Shown in pieces: positions 7,891 through 15,169 of a stretch of 17,613 nt of DNA (its first letter is position 1; each line of letters begins with the position of its first letter). The DNA lies in assembly GCA_964434955.1 (NCBI GenBank), contig CAYSXI010000108.1:1-17613 (forward strand), in the 5' to 3' direction. Source of the DNA: JANQLU01 sp964434955 (GTDB lineage: Bacteria; Planctomycetota; Planctomycetia; Pirellulales; Pirellulaceae). Under the pieces are notes generated by a model. The model did no database searches. It was not told the origin of the DNA and was given only the letters and a program-made list of their open reading frames with translations. Made by a program: the position numbers and the translations under genes.

Positions 7891-8802
7891 ATGGCAGATT
7901 CGGAGAATCAATCGGATCAAGGAATCGATCAACCGGAAATGGCCGAAGGATCGGCAAAAGAAACGATCACGACGGAATCCGTCGCAACGGACACCAGTCC
8001 GCAAGCGACCGAATCCGATTTCAATCAACAGTTGCCGATCGATCAATCAAAGTCGTTCATTGGCAAATGGAATCGATTGATCAGCACCACGAACTGGGAG
8101 AAGGGCAACATTGTTGTTCGATGGCGCGAATCCCTGATCGAAGAAGGTGCTTCGCCGATGCAATATTCGGACGAGGCCTGGAGTCGCATGGTGGGTGATG
8201 TGACGGCACAACACGTTGGCCGACTTCGCCGGACCTACGAGCGATTCTCGGCAACCTACGAGAAGTTTGAGGGCCTCTACTGGAGCCATTTCTACGCTGC
8301 CCTGGATTGGGACGATGCGGAAATGTGGCTTGAAGGCGCCGTTCAAAACCGATGGTCGGTCTCCATCATGAGGCGTCAGCGCTGGGAAACACTGGGCCGT
8401 ATTCCCGAGCATGAGCCGCGAGTTGCGGACGTCGTTGTGAGCGAGATCGACGAAGGTTTCCAGCCTTTGCAATTCGATCAACAAATCAATAAAGCGGACG
8501 CGCTCGAAGTTTCTGGTCCTCGTTACGACGAACCTGATTTTGGCGATGAGCCAAACTCGACGGACGAGGAAGACTCGCGTACTTTTATCGATGTCGTTTC
8601 AGAAGACAAAGCCGTAACGGAAGCAGACGCTCAACCGGCCGAACGAATTTTCGAGGACCTCGCGGATCTTCCCGAAGATCTGGCGGATGCGGTCGAAGCC
8701 ATGAAGCTCTCCATTCTGCGACACAAAATGAGTGAGTGGGACGAAATCTCCCAGCAGGACGTGCTCAACCTGCTCGACGCGCTCAAAAAGTTGACCAACT
8801 AA
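7891..8802 (+). CDS. Unrecognised conserved-looking soluble protein
   Basis: I chose ATG 7891, with GGTGA 5 nt upstream; a GTG at 7882 is in frame but overlaps that ribosome site. The 303-residue product is soluble and strongly acidic. Residues about 1-50 and 195-245 are Ser/Thr/Asp/Glu/Gln-rich and look disordered. The centre (about 50-175) looks folded and is rich in Trp and Tyr: KWNRLISTTNWEKGNIVVRW, WSRMVGDV, LYWSHFYAALDWDDAEMWLEGA. A short C-terminal helical segment (about 255-303) ends in LLDALKKLTN. I do not recognise the family and infer no function. It stands alone between the sigma-factor gene and a strong hairpin, 205 bp downstream of the sigma-factor stop. Confidence 0.8.
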   Translation: MADSENQSDQGIDQPEMAEGSAKETITTESVATDTSPQATESDFNQQLPIDQSKSFIGKWNRLISTTNWEKGNIVVRWRESLIEEGASPMQYSDEAWSRMVGDVTAQHVGRLRRTYERFSATYEKFEGLYWSHFYAALDWDDAEMWLEGAVQNRWSVSIMRRQRWETLGRIPEHEPRVADVVVSEIDEGFQPLQFDQQINKADALEVSGPRYDEPDFGDEPNSTDEEDSRTFIDVVSEDKAVTEADAQPAERIFEDLADLPEDLADAVEAMKLSILRHKMSEWDEISQQDVLNLLDALKKLTN

Positions 8803-8868
8803 GTTTCCTCGAGTTTCCCGCAAACCTGACGTCAACTTTCTGACGCCCGGTTTTTCAGAATCAAAGTT

Positions 8869-8905
8869 TCAAACACGAAGCAACGGATTGCTTTTTCGTG
8901 TTTGA
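8869..8905. terminator. Strong, probably bidirectional terminator hairpin
   Basis: The left arm (8869-8883, TCAAACACGAAGCAA) pairs with the right arm at 8888-8905 around a CGGA loop, with three extra T in the right arm. It sits between the convergent ends of the 303-residue protein gene and the anti-sigma gene, where it can serve both. Additional outer pairing (CAAAG at 8862-8866 with CTTTG further right) is possible. Confidence 0.55.
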
Positions 8906-8983
8906 TCTTCGCTTTGGGTCAGGTTCCTGCGAAGGATTGCGTTCCTGTTACCCATCCTTTTGTGCTCGTCGCGCATTCGAGTG

Positions 8984-9017
8984 CGGCCATTTCGTGCCCG
9001 GCCATTTCGTGCCCGGC
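8984..9017. repeat. 15-bp tandem repeat, 2.3 copies
   Basis: CGGCCATTTCGTGCC occurs at 8984-8998 and 8999-9013 without mismatch, then CGGC begins a third copy. It is noncoding and lies between convergent genes. Confidence 0.8.
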
Positions 9018-9152
9018 AAGAGTAGAACCAGGAAGCGTCCGCGATCGGGTAGCACAGATACCTGAAACCGCGCATCACGCGAGACGGAAGGCCTTTGCGA
9101 GCACCGATCAAAAACCGCGTGTTGATACGTTACCCACCATTCATTCAAGCGG

Positions 9153-11789
9153 CTACTTTTTGGCTCGAGGCAGCTCCAGGGGTGCCTGCTTTGCGGCGGC
9201 GTCTTTGGGCGTTGAATTGACGCGATTCGGTTGAACTTTTTCGCTCGATTGAATAACCAACAGGATTCGCATCACGGATTCTTCGTTTCCGTCCAATCCG
9301 AGAAATGACTGGATTTCCTGAAGTTCCAACTGGTTGATTTCCTGCGGCTGGCTTTGCAAGGATTCTTGGGTGGGTTGGTTTTCCGTGACTGACTGGTTTC
9401 CTGGGACCGTCTGCTTTCCAGACGAACGATTGAGCTTTCGTTTTTCGTCAAGTTGTTGGCTGTTCTCCGATCTTCCTTTGCTGGAATCCTTGCCTGCGTC
9501 ATTCTTGCGATCATCGCGCTTTCGCTGCTTCGGATTGTTCTCGTCCTTGTCGACGGCATCCAACTTCGTTTCGTCGGACTCAAGCTTCTCGGATTCCTTT
9601 TTGTCGTTTCCGCCCTGCGCTTTCGGGTCGGCAGGTTTTTGAAGCGTATTCGGGTTTTTGTACTTGGACTTGTTCCCGGCTCCGTCTGCGTTCTTGGAAT
9701 CGTTCGCCGATTTCTTGGTGAACGAATGTTCGTCTTGACGACCAAGTTGATTGGGAAGCTGTTGCTGACCAAATTGGTTGTCTTGATAAAACCGTTCCCG
9801 TTCGTTTCGCGGAAGCGTCGACGGGTTGACGTATTTTCGAGCCCGGTTGAGCTGATTCAGTTGTTGCAGGCCGTTTGATTGATTCGGCCAGGCATTTTGC
9901 TGGTTGGCATTTTGCTGGCTAGGTTGCTGTTGAACCAACAAGTTGGATTGGCCGAGCGATTGATCCAAAACGTGAGGATAAATCTCGGCCGCATCCTGGA
10001 GTTCCTTCAGCGTCGAATTCAAGCGACTGCTGGTTGCTTCGATGAACAAAAATCGGGTTTGTTCTTGCGCGACGATCTGGCGATTTTTCAAATTGACAAT
10101 TTCAAGTGGATCTTCCGAATCTTTCTGTGAAGGCGGGGTGCCTGTTTTTTTCGGGTTCCCGGTTTTTTTCGGGTTCCCGGCCAACCCTTTATTCGACTTG
10201 GCTTTGTCGTCTTCTTCCGCGTTCTTGCTGTTTGAATAAGCCTTCGAAAGCGTTTGGGTTTTTGGCAGATCGCAAATGATATTGTTCTTGATCAGGGTTT
10301 TTTCAACGAGGCCCGAATCGAAATCTGCCTGATTGACCTTAACCTGGAGAATTCGATTGTTGTCGGTGTTATATCCCTGGGCCCCATAAGTTTGAGACGG
10401 GGCGTTGTACCGATTCAATTCACTTTGATTGAGAACAATCGGAGGTACCATCGACGAGGGGTTGTTGTATCCGCCGCCACCGCCGAGTCCACCACCGCCC
10501 CAACCATTGCCGCCAAATCCACCATTTCCATCAACAAGTCGTTGAGCGCGATCGCCCATTTCTTCATTGCCGCGTCGCGAATTGTCAGCCGATTTTCCGC
10601 CTCGGAAACCACCGCCAGCTCCTCCTTTGGGAACCGGTAAGCTGCCCTCATTCGACAGGTCGGCCGTTTGAGATCGTTTTGGCTTGGAATCGAATTGCTG
10701 CCCCAGATTTTTCTGCTCGGTTTTCTTGCCGGCGATCTTACTGTCCGTTTTCTTCGAGTCGACGAGATCGGAATGCTTGTTTTCCGCGTCGTTCTTGTCC
10801 CGGCTACCCGGCTGGTTGTTTACGGAATTGTCGCCCGCAGACTGCGAAGGCTTTTTGTTTCGCACCGGAGGTACATTGGCCTTTTGTGGTTCAGCAAGCT
10901 GGCCGATGCCGTTCTTGGGGCCAGCCCGGTTCATCGTGTCCTTAAGAAAATTCTCGTCGGATTTGCTATCCGATTTTTGCTTGAGAACCGGTGGCAAGCC
11001 GCGTCCGCCATCACCGGGTTTTTCGGCTGGTGATTTTTTGGCAGCATTCTTGTTGGCGACTTTGCCGTCCATGTCGCCGGCCTTTTCATCAATCAAAGAG
11101 TCGGCAGGATCATCGGATGAATCCTTGCTTTGGATGCCTTTGAACTTCTTGTCGCCGCTGCTCGAATCGCTGCCGCTCGCATGACCGCCGCGCTCTTCTT
11201 TGGCGATCTTTTTCTCCAGCTTCTTGATATTTGGCTCGATGCCATTTTCCAAGGGAGAATCATTTCCTTTTTCGCGATTGTCGTCGACATCGTCGGCGTC
11301 ATCAAATTTCCTGGGCAGGTCACCATTGGACTTGTTGCCGTCGGTGCCGTCTCGAGTTTTCTCAAATTCCGAACCAAGATCGGGTCCGCCGGAAAGGTCC
11401 TCCCGTTCCGGTGGTTGAACCATAATCACGACTAAAACCAGCGCAGCCAGAGCCGCGATCGTGGCCAGCGAAAAACGCCAGGACTGGGGCTGCGAAGCCT
11501 TCGAAGGCAGCGAGACTTTTTCAACCAAGTCCGCCTCTTCGGAATCAGACAGGTCCACATCCGACGAAGCGGCAAAATCGATCTTTGCCATCACTTGTTG
11601 GGCAAAGTCGTCATCGAGTTGAAAGGACGGCAGCTTTCGAAGCCGCGATTGATTTTCCCGAAGCTCTTCGAGCTTTGCCGCGTTTTCTCCTTCAGCCAAA
11701 TGCATGCGCACGATTTCCGCTTCCTGGGGTGAAAGTTCACCATCCAGGTAGGCACTTAGCAATTCTTCGGGAAACGGTTTTTTTGACAT
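9153..11789 (-). CDS. Very long anti-sigma-factor-like membrane protein
   Basis: This 878-residue protein starts at ATG 11789. Residues 9-50 match an anti-sigma domain of the zinc-finger (zf-HC2/ZAS) type: LLSAYLDGELSPQEAEIVRMHL is the standard opening, but the usual H-x3-C-x2-C reads H30, G34, A37, so zinc binding is lost. A membrane segment lies at about 105-125. Outside the membrane, about 130-470 is low-complexity and highly charged, then Gly-rich (about 420-440). A possibly folded part (about 476-606, RILQVKVNQADF and TRFLFIEATSSRLNSTLKEL) follows, then a Gln/Asn- and Lys/Asp/Ser-rich stretch, then a C-terminal hydrophobic element (about 820-850, VMRILLVIQSS). It lies 208 bp downstream of an ECF sigma gene on the same strand and is its likely inhibitor. 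The membrane anchor and long outer part suggest a signal-receiving role, which is inference. Confidence 0.8.
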   Translation of the reverse strand: MSKKPFPEELLSAYLDGELSPQEAEIVRMHLAEGENAAKLEELRENQSRLRKLPSFQLDDDFAQQVMAKIDFAASSDVDLSDSEEADLVEKVSLPSKASQPQSWRFSLATIAALAALVLVVIMVQPPEREDLSGGPDLGSEFEKTRDGTDGNKSNGDLPRKFDDADDVDDNREKGNDSPLENGIEPNIKKLEKKIAKEERGGHASGSDSSSGDKKFKGIQSKDSSDDPADSLIDEKAGDMDGKVANKNAAKKSPAEKPGDGGRGLPPVLKQKSDSKSDENFLKDTMNRAGPKNGIGQLAEPQKANVPPVRNKKPSQSAGDNSVNNQPGSRDKNDAENKHSDLVDSKKTDSKIAGKKTEQKNLGQQFDSKPKRSQTADLSNEGSLPVPKGGAGGGFRGGKSADNSRRGNEEMGDRAQRLVDGNGGFGGNGWGGGGLGGGGGYNNPSSMVPPIVLNQSELNRYNAPSQTYGAQGYNTDNNRILQVKVNQADFDSGLVEKTLIKNNIICDLPKTQTLSKAYSNSKNAEEDDKAKSNKGLAGNPKKTGNPKKTGTPPSQKDSEDPLEIVNLKNRQIVAQEQTRFLFIEATSSRLNSTLKELQDAAEIYPHVLDQSLGQSNLLVQQQPSQQNANQQNAWPNQSNGLQQLNQLNRARKYVNPSTLPRNERERFYQDNQFGQQQLPNQLGRQDEHSFTKKSANDSKNADGAGNKSKYKNPNTLQKPADPKAQGGNDKKESEKLESDETKLDAVDKDENNPKQRKRDDRKNDAGKDSSKGRSENSQQLDEKRKLNRSSGKQTVPGNQSVTENQPTQESLQSQPQEINQLELQEIQSFLGLDGNEESVMRILLVIQSSEKVQPNRVNSTPKDAAAKQAPLELPRAKK
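9894..9923 (-). repeat. 15-bp tandem duplication in the anti-sigma gene
   Basis: GGCATTTTGCTGGTT is followed by GGCATTTTGCTGGCT on the plus strand, encoding the repeated NQQNA in the Gln/Asn-rich stretch of the anti-sigma protein. The edges are given to within a base or two. Confidence 0.6.
10142..10177 (-). repeat. 18-bp tandem duplication with two A7 runs
   Basis: Two 18-bp units (10142-10159 and 10160-10177) differ at one base. On the coding (minus) strand each carries seven consecutive A and encodes GNPKKT twice in a row. The repeat keeps frame, and the homopolymers are possible slippage sites. Confidence 0.75.
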
Positions 11790-11980
11790 CGGTTTAGCTC
11801 GGACTTGCCGAGATCATTTTTCAAAAATGGATCTAATGAAATTTGACTTGATCCGTTTTCGTGTTGTCAGAATCGTTTTCGACGAATCCAACAAGATTCA
11901 ATGATCGTTTTGCTTTCGGTTGGTTAGTTGGTTCTGGATGTTTGATTCGTCGATCGTTGGTGATCGCTTCAAGCGAATCT

Positions 11981-12008
11981 CAGTTATCGTCTTTCAGTTA
12001 TCGGCTTT
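11981..12008 (-). repeat. 14-bp tandem duplication across the ECF stop codon
   Basis: CAGTTATCGTCTTT (11981-11994) is followed directly by CAGTTATCGGCTTT (11995-12008). The stop codon of the ECF gene (11998-12000 on the minus strand) lies in the second copy, and the first copy duplicates it just downstream. Confidence 0.75.
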
Positions 12009-12588
12009 CTTGACGCGAATCGAGGTCGATGCGTTCCAATTCCACTTTCAATTGGCCCCGGGCGCGGTGCAAACGACTGCGAACGGTTCCTATCGGAATA
12101 TCACACATTTCCGAAATCGCGTCATAATCGTAACCCTCGATTTCCCGCAGGACGAGGATTTTGCGATGTTCGTCCGTTAGCAACTGCATCGCCTGATGGA
12201 CTTGCGCAACGGATTCCTGTCGCTCAACGTGATGTTCGGGCAAATGCCCATCCGAGGTGTCGGTCAAAACATCGATCGGAATCTGTCGATCCGTCGATAC
12301 CGCGGGTCGTCTCCGCCGTCGATGGCTGATGGCAGAATTGACAGCAATTCGATAAAGCCACGTGTAAAACGCGCTATCACCTCGAAATGACTTCAGCCGA
12401 GTAAACGCAAGCACAAAAGCTTCTTGGGCGATATCCTCGGCCTCGGTCGTACAACCCAAAAAGTGAACCAGACTGTTATACAAACGGTCCTGGTATTTTC
12501 TCACCAATTGGCTAAACGATTCCCGGCACCCGTCAAGACTTTGACGAATCAAGTTTCGGTCGTCGTTTTGCGATTTGGGTTGTGACAT
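11998..12588 (-). CDS. ECF-family RNA polymerase sigma factor
   Basis: This 196-residue protein starts at ATG 12588; no other in-frame ATG lies before residue 134. Region 2 spans about 22-92: SFSQLVRKYQDRLYNSL, then AEDIAQEAFVLAFTRLKSFRG and the promoter-melting block AFYTWLYRIAVNSAISHRRR. Region 4 spans about 125-182, with LLTDEHRKILVLREIEGYDYDAISEMCDIPIGTVRSRLHRAR as its HTH. There is no region 1.1 or 3, as expected for ECF. The linker (95-125) is acidic and His-rich. It is followed by the long anti-sigma-like gene after 208 bp, the usual sigma/anti-sigma order. A GGAACT-N16-GTCAAT match right before the ATG points to self-activation. Stress signal and regulon are unknown. Confidence 0.95.
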   Translation of the reverse strand: MSQPKSQNDDRNLIRQSLDGCRESFSQLVRKYQDRLYNSLVHFLGCTTEAEDIAQEAFVLAFTRLKSFRGDSAFYTWLYRIAVNSAISHRRRRRPAVSTDRQIPIDVLTDTSDGHLPEHHVERQESVAQVHQAMQLLTDEHRKILVLREIEGYDYDAISEMCDIPIGTVRSRLHRARGQLKVELERIDLDSRQESR

Positions 12589-12592
12589 TAAT

Positions 12593-12620
12593 ATTGACGC
12601 TCAAGGTTCAGCAGAGTTCC
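12593..12620 (-). promoter_or_regulatory. RpoE/ECF-type promoter of the ECF sigma gene
   Basis: On the minus strand GGAACT (12620-12615) is followed after exactly 16 nt by GTCAAT (12598-12593). GGAAC is the core -35 of RpoE-type ECF promoters, and the -10 resembles GTCTAA/TCAAA. The ATG begins 4 nt after the -10, so transcription would start at or next to the start codon and give a leaderless mRNA. No Shine-Dalgarno is visible before this ATG, which fits. Confidence 0.4.
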
Positions 12621-12868
12621 AGCAAATCGAAGCCTTCTTGCGTTGATTTTCCGCTGATTTTTACATATTTGCCGATTTCGATGAATCAGGCGGCGAAATA
12701 CAGGCCCCAAGGACCGTTTTTACGAATATCGCCCATTCACCGTTCGTTTTCCAAGGAAGATCCGCGCGTCCACGCAATTCGCCCGATCGGAACTTGCCGG
12801 CCTTTCAATTGGGTCCGAGGGTTGTTGCTGAGAAATGATGCCTGCCAAACAAATGCCTGCATCACCGG

Positions 12869-12882
12869 ATAGCGACCGCTAT
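12869..12882. promoter_or_regulatory. 14-bp palindrome near the 3' end of lgt
   Basis: ATAGCG and CGCTAT flank AC. It could be a small operator or a transcript-end hairpin; no T-tract follows on the minus strand. The role is unknown. Confidence 0.2.
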
Positions 12883-12921
12883 GGCCATCTAACTATTATA
12901 CGGCTGAAACGACCGGGTATC

Positions 12922-14250
12922 TCAGATTCCAGCCGGTTTTCGATGTTTCATGTCGTTGGAATCGACATCTTCGCCCTCAACGACCGGAAATTTGACACGA
13001 GCCACCAACAGGATGGCCAATCCGAGCGCCAAGGTCCCGAAACTTACCAGCTGGGAGATCGAAAACGGCGTACCAAATGCCCCCATTTCGTCGACGCGAA
13101 TTGCCTCAAGCAGAAATCTTGTGATCGCGTATAGTATCAGCATCCACGCGAAGACTTCGCCGTGCCCTTTTCGATAGGGGAAGTAAAACCATAGGAAAAG
13201 AAACAAGATCGATGCGTTGATCGAACTGTAAATCTGCGTTGGATGAATTCCGATTCCGCGATTGGGCAGATTCCGGACATCGATCTTGATGTTATTCCTT
13301 CCATGGGCAATCGTGACTTCTTCCAGCCTTTCGCTGTCCGGATTGCTTTTGATCTCTCGAATCACATCCGCGTCGCCCGTCCAGATGTTGATGTGATCTC
13401 CAACCCGAATCCCGGCCTCATACACTTCCGAGTCTTCCGAGATCGTCAGCACTTCGCGCTTCTCAATCTGATCGACCGTTTCTTCTTCGATGACCTTGGT
13501 CGTCATGCCCAGCATTTCACCGGTTGCAATTTGCCGCATGTACGGCGGCGAGCCCGCGGGAAAGTGGATGGCAACAACATCAATGTTGCATGCACCACCA
13601 AAACAACATCCGTTCATCAGGCATCCAATTCGGCCGATCGCCAAGCCAATGACCATGCCCGGAGCGATGATGTCCGCAATCTTGAACAAAGGAAGGCGGC
13701 GAACCGCGACAATGATCAGCAAGGCAATCAGTCCGCCAATCACGGCACCGTAGACAACCAATCCACCCTTGGTCACATCGAGCAACAAAAAAGGGATATC
13801 GGCTGGCGCAACAGATCCGAAGATCTCACGCTTTTGAATCAAGTAAAAAAGTCGGGCGCCCGTGATCCCGCAAACGATCATCCAGAAACCAAGTGAAAGT
13901 ATGATCTCAAAATCGTACTTCAGCTGCCGGCAGCGAACCCAGGCGGCCGATAGTCCCGCGGCGATTGCAAGTAACAAAAAGAAACCATACCCGCGAACGG
14001 CAAGCCCAATCGGGTTCCTGTCGAGATCTTCCACCTCGAACATCGGCAACACAAAGTGAATGACCGCCGCGACAACGATGTAGACCGGAACGAAGGCAAA
14101 GGCCTCGTTTTGATTCTGGCCTTTCGCTTGACCGGGCTTTGGCTTCTTGGACAACATGTAACCGATGATGCCCAGTCCAAACACCAACCACGCGACCGTA
14201 AGAGGGCCCGTAAAAAGCCAGTGCGGAATGATAAACAAGGTTTGGAACAT
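12922..14250 (-). CDS. lgt: Prolipoprotein diacylglyceryl transferase-like protein with a PDZ-like insert
   Basis: This 442-residue protein starts at ATG 14250. Lgt moves diacylglycerol from phosphatidylglycerol to the lipobox Cys of prelipoproteins in the inner membrane. Supporting features are multiple hydrophobic helices, VRGYGFF at 86-92, the signature GRIGCLMNGCCFG at 206-218, HPTQIY at 336-341 and RFLLEAIRVDE at 378-388. It is about 150 residues longer than E. coli Lgt (291). Much of the excess is an insert at about 240-332 between the signature and HPTQIY, whose core (272-328, EVYEAGIRVGDHINIWTG then strands) looks like a PDZ fold. Relative to E. coli, the H103 position is Tyr (Y167, GGLVVYGAV) and the N146 position is Cys (C210). 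It follows panC by 52 bp and is probably cotranscribed. Family membership is firm; activity is inferred. Confidence 0.88.
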   Translation of the reverse strand: MFQTLFIIPHWLFTGPLTVAWLVFGLGIIGYMLSKKPKPGQAKGQNQNEAFAFVPVYIVVAAVIHFVLPMFEVEDLDRNPIGLAVRGYGFFLLLAIAAGLSAAWVRCRQLKYDFEIILSLGFWMIVCGITGARLFYLIQKREIFGSVAPADIPFLLLDVTKGGLVVYGAVIGGLIALLIIVAVRRLPLFKIADIIAPGMVIGLAIGRIGCLMNGCCFGGACNIDVVAIHFPAGSPPYMRQIATGEMLGMTTKVIEEETVDQIEKREVLTISEDSEVYEAGIRVGDHINIWTGDADVIREIKSNPDSERLEEVTIAHGRNNIKIDVRNLPNRGIGIHPTQIYSSINASILFLFLWFYFPYRKGHGEVFAWMLILYAITRFLLEAIRVDEMGAFGTPFSISQLVSFGTLALGLAILLVARVKFPVVEGEDVDSNDMKHRKPAGI

Positions 14251-14264
14251 AAGTGGTTTCTCTT

Positions 14265-14285
14265 TTCGCGAGTAACTCTCGCGAA
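14265..14285 (-). promoter_or_regulatory. Perfect 8-bp hairpin between panC and lgt
   Basis: TTCGCGAG (14265-14272) and CTCGCGAA (14278-14285) flank a 5-nt loop. It fills much of the 52-bp spacer and ends 14 nt before the lgt ATG, close to a weak AAGAGA ribosome site. No T-tract follows in the direction of transcription, so an attenuator is less likely than an RNA processing or stability element. Confidence 0.4.
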
Positions 14286-14302
14286 CACTTCAGCGCGTCC
14301 AG

Positions 14303-15169
14303 TTATCGGTTCGTTTCGCCAATCACAACATTGTCGATCAGTCGAGTGTTTCCAACAAAGGCCGCAATCAAAGCAACTGCCGGCAATCCCAGCAACTTCT
14401 GTCGTTCAAGTGTATTTGCGTCCGCGACCAAAGCATAGTCGATGTTGGCAATCCCACGTTCGCGCAAGCAACTCAACATCCACGTTTCCAGGGCCGCCCC
14501 GTCTCGCTCGCCGCCCTGCTCGACTTTCTCACGGAGTTCATTCAGTGTTTGAGAGATTGACAAGGCAATCTTTCGCTCTTCGGGCGAAAGATAGACGTTG
14601 CGACTGCTGAGAGCCAATCCGTCAACGTCTCGAACAATCGGGCAGACCCGGATGTCCGTCGGAATATTCAAATCCTCAACCATTTTTCGAATGACCAAAG
14701 ACTGTTGATAGTCTTTTTGCCCAAAAAAAGCGACATCAGCTCGAGTCAACAACAGCAATTTGGTGACCACGGTCGTGACCCCGCGAAAGTGGGTTGGACG
14801 ATGTTCGCCTTCTAACAAACCGGCCACTTTGGGAGGTTCCACATAGGTGCTGAATCCCGGGGGATACATTTCGGATTCGGTGGGAAGAAAAACAAAGTCC
14901 ACCCCCAGCTCTGACAACATCGAAATATCTTGATCGATCGTCCGCGGATATTTGGAGAGATCCTCGTTGGCCGAAAACTGAGTCGGGTTCACGAAGATCG
15001 TCGCGATGGTTATGTCGGCTTCCTTTCGGCTGGCCTGAACCAGGCTCAAGTGGCCTTCGTGCAAGGCACCCATGGTTGGCACCACGCCGATCCGCTTTCC
15101 CTGCTTGGACAGACGGGAAGCTTCCTCGTGCATTTCGCGAACCGTTGGGATCGTTCGACAGGCGGACAT
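14303..15169 (-). CDS. panC: Pantothenate synthetase (pantoate--beta-alanine ligase)
   Basis: PanC joins pantoate and beta-alanine using ATP, the last step of pantothenate (vitamin B5, CoA precursor) synthesis in the cytoplasm. The 288 residues match the family length (E. coli 283). The motifs in order are PTMGALHEGH (31-40, the HIGH-like nucleotide site), FVNPTQF (59-65), FRGVTTVVTKL (128-138), FGQKDYQQ (149-156, with the ATP-binding Lys), IVRDVDGLALSSRN (178-191) and a C-terminal domain ending in RLIDNVVIG. The start is ATG 15169; no strong Shine-Dalgarno is seen. Other pantothenate genes are not in the window. An lgt-like gene follows after 52 bp, an association I do not recall as standard. 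Confidence 0.97.
   Translation of the reverse strand: MSACRTIPTVREMHEEASRLSKQGKRIGVVPTMGALHEGHLSLVQASRKEADITIATIFVNPTQFSANEDLSKYPRTIDQDISMLSELGVDFVFLPTESEMYPPGFSTYVEPPKVAGLLEGEHRPTHFRGVTTVVTKLLLLTRADVAFFGQKDYQQSLVIRKMVEDLNIPTDIRVCPIVRDVDGLALSSRNVYLSPEERKIALSISQTLNELREKVEQGGERDGAALETWMLSCLRERGIANIDYALVADANTLERQKLLGLPAVALIAAFVGNTRLIDNVVIGETNR

Larger units (their letters stand above)
8803..9152. other. 350-bp convergent intergenic region
   Basis: This gap lies between two stop codons. It holds a strong hairpin (8869-8905) and a 15-bp tandem repeat (8984-9017). Short open frames exist on both strands but have no ribosome sites and read through the repeat, so I see no gene. Confidence 0.6.
12589..12921. 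other. 333-bp gap upstream of the ECF gene
   Basis: This gap separates the lgt-like stop (12922) from the ECF start. It holds the RpoE-like promoter match at 12593-12620 and a 14-bp palindrome at 12869-12882 (ATAGCG-AC-CGCTAT). I see no gene and no clear terminator with a T-tract for the panC-lgt transcript. Confidence 0.6.

Noticed and set aside
6963..7892. Minus-strand open frame of 309 codons opposite the sigma factor
   Set aside because: It is the mirror of the highly conserved sigma regions 2-4; the plus-strand product is unambiguous.
8803..9152. tRNA or small RNA gene in the convergent gap
   Set aside because: No cloverleaf, T-loop GGTTCGAATCC pattern or promoter/terminator pair was found; only a hairpin and a tandem repeat.
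10668..11435. Several plus-strand open frames with hydrophobic products
   Set aside because: They are antisense to the Lys/Asp/Ser-rich codons of the anti-sigma gene, which produce Phe/Leu/Val-rich shadows. None has a ribosome site.
13243..13896. Plus-strand open frame of 217 codons
   Set aside because: It is antisense to the conserved lgt core; the product is His/Asp/Arg-rich without domain features.
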